From Moniliella sp. 'wahieum' (Eukaryota > Basidiomycota > Moniliellomycetes > Moniliellales > Moniliellaceae), in contig RSEE01000047.1 in NCBI GenBank assembly GCA_003971905.1, positions 372,001 to 436,000 of the forward strand: 64,000 nt of DNA, read 5' to 3'. Made by a program: the position numbers and the translations under genes. A model generated the notes under the pieces. It worked only from the letters and a program-made list of their open reading frames with translations. It did no database searches and was not told the origin of the DNA. Below, piece after piece: positions 56,253-64,000 of the stretch. Position 1 is the first letter of the stretch, and the number at the start of each line of letters is the position of its first letter.

Positions 56253-57170
56253 ATGCTTGTATTCTTGCAGCAGATGCAGATCTGGTGGAGGCGTATGTTA
56301 GTCGATTGATTATGGCTCTGATTGGTCATCGGATAGTCGACAGCCCAGAGAAAAGGCGCTGAGATTGGCAGGAGCAGCTGTCGATGGCACCAAGCAAGCA
56401 GGTTCCATCATGTTTTGCCACATGTCAGGTCCCAGGTGCGAGAAGCCATACTGGTTGTGGGGGGCGTGTGCTGCCCCATGCTGAGGTGGAAGTCGAGCGG
56501 AGATGAGAATGGTGATCGATTGGGTGGTGGCCCAGACCAGAATTGCGAAGAGGCGGGCGCAGTGGCTGGATTCGGGGTGTTTAGTTTCGAGACAGCTGTG
56601 TCTGAGCAGCGGAGATACGCCGCTCGCATCGCGCAATCGCTTCCGACGGTTCGCGGGGGGCGGAATGGGGCGGAATTGCGCCCCAGGGGGCATGGCGTGC
56701 TCGGTTGTGTGTTGGACAAGACGCAATTGGGCTCAACAGCTACCACGACGGGCATGCCCAGCGCCTCAGCCGCACAGCCAGGCACGAACCACCCGAGATC
56801 CAGCCCTACTCGGCCCCGCCCTGCCCGCTGATGCATGATGCTGCCTGTGGCGTGGCGCTGGGCGCTCAAAAAACATGGCCGGATGGGCGTCTTCGGAAGC
56901 GGTGGGCTTGGTTTTCCTCATCGCTGCCAACACCACTCCACTTTCTTGGGCGCCTCAGCAGTCAGTCTGAGTACCTGAGTACCCAGAACGCAGAATTCAG
57001 AGCTCAGACGCCCCCTCCTCGCGCTCTCGTCTCACCCATCTCACGCCCCTGTCGGCCGAAGAACACCGCTGAGGAAAACCGCAGAATTCGGGGCTCGTCT
57101 TATACCCTCCACCATCACCTCCACCACTCCGGTCTCTTCTCCTGCCACCCCCCTCCCTCTTCTGCCTGCC
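56253..57170. other. Intergenic region and promoter of the sulfate permease
   Basis: No gene is supported in these 900 bp. TGAGTACCTGAGTACCC at 56968-56984 is a GTAC-type variant of the heptamer motif. The last 100 bp are pyrimidine-rich, as in other leaders here. Confidence 0.45.
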
Positions 57171-60052
57171 ATGTCGCTCGAGTCCAAGGGATTCGTCGAG
57201 ACGCAGACCCTTCCCCGCGTCGAGCAGGAGGCGCGTCAGCGCCACTTCGCTGCTGCTCCACCCGCCGACGCGCCCTCCAGCCGCTCCCGCCGCCTGCGCG
57301 ACGCCGCCCTCAAGGTTGGCAAGAAAATCGTCGACTACGACGGTCTCGAGTACCACCGCCTCGGCGTCCAGACCGTCTCTGTCAACGACTGGTTCCGCGA
57401 TGTTTTTTCTAACCCCGGCGCGATGGTGTGTAACACAGTCGTTCTGTTTCCTCCTCCTCACATTGCTGACTTTTCTTTCAGGCGACCGAGTACCTCGACT
57501 CCCTCTTTCCTATTCGCCACTGGCTTGGCTCGTACAACTTGAACTGGTTCACCGGCGACATGATTGCCGGCATCACTGTCTGCCTCGTCCTCGTCCCCCA
57601 AAGTGTCAGTTACGCCGCCGTGGCTGGCCTCGAGTCCCAATTCGGTCTTTACACCTCGTTTGTCGGAGTCATGATCTACGCCCTCTTTGCCACGGCCAAG
57701 GATGTGACCATTGGCCCCGTTGCTGTCATGTCGCTCGAAACTCACTCTGTTATCCAGCATGTACTGCACCAAACCGATGAATGGTCGCCGCAGGAGATTG
57801 CCTCGGCTCTTGCCTTCATTGCGGCGTGGTCACCCTCGGCCTCGGTGTGCTCCGCCTCGGGTGGATCATCGACTATATCCCCAGTACCGCTATTGCCGGA
57901 TTTATGACGGGCTCAGCTCTGACAATTGGCATTGGGCAGGTGCCCAAGCTGATGGGCATCTCAGCTGTCCACGCCAATACGCTTCCGTGCTACAAGATCG
58001 TAATCGAGACACTCAAACATTTGGGTGACACCACTTTGGACGCAGCGTTTGGTCTGCCAGCCTTGTTCATGCTGTACTTTATCCGTTGGTTCTTCAAGTG
58101 GCTCCCGACCCGTTACCCCCACACGGCCCGCTTCTCCTTTTTCTGCACCATCCTTCGGAATGCCTTTGTGATCATTGTTCTTCTCGTTGCTGCTCGTATT
58201 TGGCTTGGCAACGACCACTCAAAGAAACTGCCCATCTCGCTGCTCGGGCCCATTCCTCGTGGATTCAAAGATATGGGCAAGCCCAACCTGGACACCCGTC
58301 TCTTGGGCAAACTTGGAAGCAAGCTCCCGTGTCGATCATTGTTCTCCTCCTCGAACACATTTCAATTGCCAAATCCTTTGGTCGCATCAACAACTACACT
58401 GTTGTGCCTTCCCAAGAACTGATCGCCATTGGTGTCACCAATGTGTTTAGTCCCTTCTTTGGTGCGTACGCTGCCACGGGCAGTTTCAGTCGCTCGGCCA
58501 TCAAGGCCAAGTCGGGTGTCAAGACGCCCGTCGCTGGCTGGATCACGGGCATTGGGGTTCTGATTGCCATCTACGGTCTGACGGGCGTGATGCAGTGGAT
58601 TCCCAATGCGGCCCTGAGTGCCGTCATCATCCATGCCGTTGGCGACCTGATCACGTCTCCGGCTACGCTGTACCGCTACTGGCTCATGAGCCCACTCGAG
58701 TTGGTCATCTGGTTCGCCTCGGTCATGGTTACCGTCTTCACCTCGGTGGACAATGGTGTGTACACTTCGGTTGCCGCTTCGGCAGCGCTGCTCTTGATCC
58801 GAATTGCCCGTCCTCGCGGCCGCTGGCTCGGCATGGTGCGTGTTTCCCACGGCGACAACCGGTCGGCCTTTACCCGCTCTCGCACTACCGTCACTGGTTC
58901 GGGGCATGGTCGTACCGTTCGCGGCGCCCTTCGCACGATGGTGGTCGTCCCGATGAACGAGTGGTGTTTGTTCCGCTGGATTCGAAGGATGCGCTCCGCG
59001 ACCCGTCGGTGCATGTCGAGCCCCTCCACCCGGTGTCCTGGTGTACCGTTTCGAAGAAGCGTACCTCTACCCCAATGCTTCTCACCTTTCGGATGGGCTG
59101 ATTGAGCGGGCCAAGCTGTTAACCCGTCCTGGCAAACCGCCCAACTATGCGTCTCGTGGCGACCGTCCGTGGAATAACCCGGGCCCGATGCAGCCTTGGC
59201 TGCGTCGTGCGACCGGATTCACTGGCCACAAAAAGGCCGAGATTGATCAGAAGATTGCCGAGAAAACGGACGGATACCCCGGCCGATTCGCGCCCGTTGC
59301 TACGCGTTTGTTGTTGATTTTCGTGTGTGGCAATGGGGATACGACGTCCATTCAGGCTTGGTCGACGTACGACGGACGTCGAGATCTACGCCGACGCGCC
59401 ATTGAGTTCCACTTTGCTAACATTTTGTCCCCCTGGATCCGCCGCGCCCTCTTGGCCGGCGGCTTTGGCACGGGCATGGCCCGCAAGCATGTGGTCGAAG
59501 TGGCCCCCGTCGTGCCCAATGCGACGCCGGTCGCGCTGGCCGAAGAGCCACAACGACGCGCGGATGAAGACCGGCGACGCAAAAAGGGCATTGCACGAAT
59601 TATGGCCCTGCGCGACCGTGCCTTCCGACGAGCCAACCAGCGCCCGCCGCCCGACTCGAGCTTGTTCCACCTTGATGGGGACCAGTACTCGGACGAGTAC
59701 CTCAAGATGTCGGCTGCACAAGAGGAAACAGGCCGACCTCGAGGCCGACCTGGCCTCGGACCCAGTCCACGCCGACGCAGATGCCATCGCTCAACTCCCG
59801 CGCGACATTGAGGAGGACGAAGAGGACGAGGGCGAGGGCGAAGTTCAAGTCCCCATTGTCTGGGACAACGATCTTACCCCCCTCTTCCACCTCGACTTGG
59901 CCAGTGCCGTCGAGGCTGCCGCCGCCGCCGACCCGGAAGACGCCCTCCCTCTCGCCGAGGACTCGGAAGGAAACCTATCCTCCCCTCGGGTGAAGGCACT
60001 GAACCCCAACTGCAGCTCGCTACTGCCGCCCAACCTTCCTCGCCTGCTTTGA
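57171..60052 (+). CDS. SulP-family sulfate permease with STAS domain
   Basis: Exon 1 (57171-57425) and a 56-nt intron (GTGTGT donor, GCTGAC branch) precede the membrane domain: NWFTGDMIAGITVCLVLVPQ (SulP signature with the PQ pair), YAAVAGLESQFGLYTSFVGV, PSTAIAGFMTGSALTIGIGQV, LLLEHISIAKSFGRIN, FGAYAATGSFSRSAIKAKSG and LSAVIIHAVGDLI. A cytoplasmic STAS domain follows (YRFEEAYLYPNASHL; EFHFANILSPWIRRAL) and then a long acidic tail. It imports sulfate at the plasma membrane as SUL1/SUL2 do. Frame breaks near 57827, 58330, 58970, 59035 and 59290-59390, and one near 59720, are small indels; at the first two, one extra G or C restores the family sequence exactly. Confidence 0.9.
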
Positions 60053-60601
60053 AGGCATAAGTGGAGCATGCGCTTTCGGACAGAAGGACGCTGCATAACT
60101 CTCTCTCTCTTTTGCATATCTATTCCCCCACCCCTTGGTCTTGCTGTGGTACCCAGTAATCCCCCTGGGCTCGGCCCATTCCTTGTTGATCACACATTCA
60201 TTTATGTACTTGCCGTCGATGTGCCTGTATTGGTGTGCCTGTATTGGTGGTATCCCTTGTTTGGGGAGCAGGAAACAAAAGTAGACGATCTGACCGGTAG
60301 CACGGACGTTATTAGTTGCCTTCATTTCTCCTGGGCGCGATCGGGCATTGGAGTTGGCCCTGTGTGCTATATATAACTCAGAGGACGTCGTGCTTGCCAT
60401 GCGCCTGAATGTGATGTTGCCCCGCGCAAGCAGGCTCCCTCTCGCCCATGCGCGGGTGATGCTGATAGAGAAGGGGATGGGACTGGTGGATCGAGCAGTG
60501 ACGATGTTGCCGAGGGTGTCAAAGGGAGAGGTGCGGGCGAACCTGGTCAAAAACAACTCATGGTTCGGACACCAATATTTCTTGCTTGGAACGCCAAAAA
60601 T
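60053..60601. other. Intergenic region between the sulfate permease and tRNA-Val
   Basis: These 550 bp lack a supported gene. A 10-bp direct repeat (GTGTGCCTGTATTG-like) occurs near 60210-60250. Confidence 0.4.
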
Positions 60602-60701
60602 TGATCGAACCCGGGATCGAACCGGGGACCTTACGCGTCTCAACGAGACCTGTTGCTCCAGGATGTGAAGCGTACGTCATGACCAGCTAGACCATCCGAC
60701 C
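60602..60701 (-). tRNA. tRNA-Val (CAC) with intron
   Basis: The acceptor GGTCGGA pairs with TTCGATC (G-T pairs at two positions), the anticodon stem is TACGC/GCGTA and the T arm is CCCGG-TTCGATC-CCGGG. The loop TTCACA gives anticodon CAC. About 26 nt of intron follow position 37, leaving a mature length of about 74 nt. Confidence 0.88.
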
Positions 60702-61079
60702 GTATGTTAGACATGCCTCGTCGAAATGAGTTGGTGCCTCTTCCTCCTTCAGGTTACCTATACCACCACAACGCAGACCATTTACATGTCCAGTAGATCC
60801 ATGCCGCAAACGCCGCTCTTTCTACCTTTGCAAGAAGGCTCTTCAACTGCGGCTTCGTCTCATCGCCCCCCAAGCTCGCTTTGAACAGTCCCCAGCTATT
60901 GCCTGGGACGCCTCTCGCCCTCGTCACGACAACCCGTCATCGATCATCCGACTCGCAGCCCTTGTGGCTCCAACGTATTGACCTTCGTCGTCCTCAGGCG
61001 CCGAGGCACAGCGATGCGGATGCAACGGAGGTTGGGGTGGGCCATGACGCTGTCCATAAGCGTGCCACTTCTTCCGACG

Positions 61080-62509
61080 ACCATGCGAACGAAGAGGAGC
61101 AAGAGCAGCCTGAGGTGGAATTATCGACGCTTGTATCGCTTGTCATCCAGCAAGGCGCTGTGGGTGCCTCGGTCTGGTATGGCGCGTCGCGCACGCTGAC
61201 AATGCTTTCGGATACCCTCCTTGGCGCGCATTCTCAAGCAGTATAACACCATGGTGATTGTAACCGGTACCAAATGTGGGGGCAAGAACATGTACACTGA
61301 TCAAGCAAAACGCATTGATCGTGTATGTGCTGCACCTCACTGATGGTGTTGTTTGCTCTTTTGGCGCTAACCCTCTCTGCCAAGGTACATGGCTCAGAGC
61401 CGCTGCTTTGTCCCTGCAGACTCGGTCACCATGGGCATTTGCGATAAGACTATGGCGATTTCCCAACGGCGTGTGGTATTGCATTGTCGAGTCGGCGACT
61501 CGGGTGCAGGGCAGCTTTCTAATCGATATGGTACAGGTATCCTTTGCATTGCGCCAGGCTACACCTCGCTCTCTTCTCCTCGACGAGGTGGGCACAGTCA
61601 CCAACAAATTGGGTATGGGCACCCCCTTCCTCGTTGCGTCTCTTGCGTCGTCAAATGCTAGTCATGCATCATGCCCCAAGATGGCGCCATCTTTACCTAG
61701 ATCGCCGAGGACATGCTTCTGCCTGGCCCGCAGACGCCCAAGACCATCATCGCAACCCACTACTACGATGTCTTTCTCAATGGTCTCCTTCGTGACGCCC
61801 AAGACAACGGCCCGCGCCAGCTCCCCTTTACCCAGGCGCACATGGAGGTCCTCTTTCTCCTAATGCGGGTCGGCGTCGAGCTGAATGAGCCCGAGGAGAT
61901 GGTACACTTCTTCAAGTAGGTCTTGGTCTTATTTCCTCTATCCCATGACCAAGTTCCTCAGTACTGATCTGCCTGATACGGAACCAGGGTCACAGCTGGG
62001 TTTGCCAAAGCGTCGCACGCGGCCCATTGCGCCCGTCTGCTCGGATGTCCGCTGAGATCGTAGCGCGGGCCGAGTATGCGACCAGCTTGCTGCACCGTGG
62101 CGAAGCAGCATGCCTCGCATGGGAAGGGTACGACAATGCGCCCTCCGAAACGGCGTGGACCAGCCCGACACATGGTCGCGCCTTATTTTCTGCTTCTGCC
62201 TCGCCGAGAGACCAAGCGGTACAAGAAGAGCACGAGGACGAGCACGATCAGGAGCAAGAGCAAGAAGGCGAAGAGGAGATGGATGACTTGGCGCCTCTGC
62301 CGAGAGACAGGGTACTAATCTCCCCGCTTCAATGGCTGGAGCAGATCATGCACCTCATCCCGCCCCTCCTCGAGACAGATTTGAAAGGACGCGTTGCGGC
62401 GCTGCCTACCGCAGACGAAGAAGAAGAGCAAGGGGCCGAACAGGGCGAGACGCCTGAGGCAAGCCCGATTCGGGAGTGGGCACGCTGGCTGCTGGCGCAG
62501 GGGCCGTGA
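61080..62509 (+). pseudogene. MSH5: MSH5-like MutS homolog, internally deleted
   Basis: The start (LVSLVIQQGAVGASVWYGASR) matches the N-terminal domain of MSH5. The ATPase end is also present: a Walker A-like TGTKCGGKNMY, FVPADSVTMGICDK, ESATRVQGSFLIDMVQVSFAL, LLLDEVG, KTIIATHYYDVFLNGLL and AKASHAAHCARLLGCP. The 500 or so residues between (connector, lever and clamp domains) are absent: VIVTG of the ATPase directly follows the N-terminal block. The Walker A lacks the usual GPNxSGKS. A 62-nt intron (61323-61384, GTATGT) splices in frame, and small indels occur. MSH5 acts with MSH4 in meiotic crossovers. As sequenced it cannot be functional; true decay or assembly loss are both possible. The start codon is uncertain. 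Confidence 0.6.
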
Positions 62510-62534
62510 GGAAAGGATGCATTGGGTCGTGGTA

Positions 62535-64000
62535 TTACTGTGACGTGGCACGGTCGGTAGCTTGTGAGTTAGGCGAGACTCTCGTAGGCGGGTGGGGAGC
62601 CGTTAGGAACTTCGCGTACCCCCATGCGAGCCAAGTCAGAGACGAGGCCCTGCGCCACCGGCCCCGAGTGCGCCGGCGTCGTCCGGCCCGATCCGCCAGG
62701 CGTGGGCGCGAGCGGAACGCCAGGCGACGGTGTGGGGGCAAGTTGTCGCGCGTGCGGCTGGAACGGGCGACCAGCGCACCCGTCCAGGCCGGCGGCGGTG
62801 GCCGCGCTGCCGCAGTACGCACAACGGGCGTGGAGTAGGAGCGTAGCATCTCCGGCCGCTTGGGGGGGTTCGCAGGCGACCAGGGCGGGCTGGAGATGGG
62901 GGTCGTGGCCTCCGAGACGGGTACCGAAGCTGCCAAGGCCGAAGCTGATGTTGACGCCGACGCGGATGTTGCTCCCCTATCGCGCTCCACCGCCGCATCG
63001 TCCACCGGCGCATATTCGCCAATCTTGCCATGCGACCGCACTTCGTTGACTGGCACAGGGTAGCCGGGGCCCTGGGGCAGCATGTTGCGCTCCTTGGCCT
63101 CCAAATCCGCAATGCTCATCCCGCACACGCACTGGTCGTGTCCGGCACCCTGGAACGGCGCGGCAGCCACGGACCAAGGCGATTGGGTAGCATTGTCGTT
63201 GCTGGCCAACTCTCGGGCACGCGGTACATGTGTTCCAACGTCGTGGGCGCGTTCTCCTTCTCCTCGTACCGGGGCAGCGTCACGGCATTGTACGCCACAC
63301 AGCACGAGGGAATAACGACGGGCTGCCGCAGCGCATACACCTTGAGTTTGCGCTCCGTGCCCGCCGGGTGGCCCTCGGCAACCGGGTCGCGCGAGTGGAT
63401 GACCTCGACGACGAGTTGATGCGAAAATCGGATATCGGCCTTGCTCCCGGGGGGTGGTGGGCGGGTGGTGGTTGTCATCGGGGGGATGCGCGCCAGGCCC
63501 TGGACCGACCAAGAATCTTGTGTGCCACTCCACCGAATTGCCGTTTCTCGGATCTTGGCACTCTCCATCTCGCCCGCCTTGTGTGGCGCGGCCCCCTTCT
63601 CGAACAGCCGGACAGGCCGGATGCGCGTCGTTTGCCGCCCGCGCTTGGCCGTGTAGAGATCCACGGTGGTTTCGAGCGTGACGCGGACCTGGTACACAAT
63701 CAAATCCGTTGGCGAGTCGGGCGAATGGACATCAATATTGAAGATGCCGCCAACCGAGATGGAGTTGGCCGTGCACGCGACCGACAACACACCGCCCAAG
63801 CTGTCATGCCAGTCGTGGTACAGCACCGATAAGGGCGTATTGGGTGAATCGGACGAAGGCACGGCCATCGGGAAAATTTCGCGCACGGCATCCACGTTGC
63901 TCTTGGCTCTCCCGCCGCCAAGAATGGTCGCCTTGATCATGTACCGCACGCGGCCATACGACGAACGCTCGTACGGCGCGCAATTGGACGGAAGGATAAA
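62535..64000 (-). CDS. Arrestin-like trafficking adaptor (partial, start outside window)
   Basis: The frame enters from the right edge with LPSNCAPYERSSYGRVRYMIKATI, then LGGVLSVACTANSISVGG, VYQVRVTLETTVDLYT, DIRFSHQLVVEVIH and KLKVYALRQPVVIPSCCVAYNAVTLPRYEE. These fit the arrestin N and C domains of fungal alpha-arrestins (ART/ALY/ROD type), which recruit Rsp5-like ubiquitin ligases to plasma-membrane transporters. LPRY may act as an LPxY-type PY variant. A single-base shift near 63120 moves the frame into a Ser/Pro-rich tail. The stop is uncertain, at 62535 or an alternative near 62636. A sulfate and a borate transporter lie nearby, but no functional link can be shown. Confidence 0.75.

Noticed and set aside
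1..64000. Programmed ribosomal frameshifting as an explanation of the broken genes
   Set aside because: Shifts occur at unrelated sites and in both directions, lack a common slippery motif, and cluster at homopolymers; sequence error is simpler.
1..64000. CRISPR array, prophage, integron or bacterial operon structure
   Set aside because: All genes are eukaryotic with spliceosomal introns; the short tandem repeats have a 7-nt period and no spacers.

Overview
The window is nuclear DNA from a compact, GC-rich fungal genome, most likely a basidiomycete. A smut-like member (Ustilaginomycotina) is my best guess, at low to moderate confidence. The evidence is spliceosomal introns mostly of 52-130 nt with GT..AG ends and CTGAC/CTAAC-type branch sites, three intron-bearing tRNA genes, and typical fungal gene families: PET127, a BOR1-type SLC4 transporter, a SulP sulfate permease, an ACC-synthase-like aminotransferase, and an arrestin-related adaptor.

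Layout. 1-16 kb holds orphan ORFs, PET127, V-ATPase subunit d, a remnant of a DCLRE1/SNM1-type nuclease, an aminotransferase, a short-chain dehydrogenase, the NEDD8-conjugating enzyme UBC12, a twin-CX9C CHCHD2/MIX17-like protein, a small basic protein and an uncharacterised spliced gene. About 15.8-28.0 kb is a roughly 12 kb gene desert, poorer in GC and full of short tandem motifs. 28-51 kb is dense with housekeeping genes: a small zinc-ribbon ORF, a UPF0598 protein, cysteinyl-tRNA synthetase, a WD40/inositol-polyphosphate 5-phosphatase, SmG, eIF2B epsilon, a CCDC124/Lso2 homolog, CCT6, an Hrp1-like RNA-binding protein, a BOR1 transporter and threonyl-tRNA synthetase. 51-64 kb holds tRNA-Gly, an F-box protein, tRNA-Pro, a sulfate permease, tRNA-Val, a MSH5-like remnant and the 3' part of an arrestin-like gene. 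Many neighbours are divergent and share a promoter of about 160-540 bp. The genes form no pathway, but translation (two synthetases, eIF2B, Lso2, tRNAs) and protein homeostasis (CCT6, UBC12, F-box) are prominent.

Two window-wide properties matter. First, nearly every conserved long gene is broken by single-base indels, mostly at homopolymers; one restored base recovers the family alignment each time. I read these as assembly errors and annotate such genes as CDS spanning the breaks. Second, the non-coding DNA carries a repeat 'grammar': tandem heptamers of TGA plus a self-complementary tetramer. Ten different tetramers occur, and different ones stand side by side in one array. I have not seen this pattern described, and it is my leading candidate for something new.
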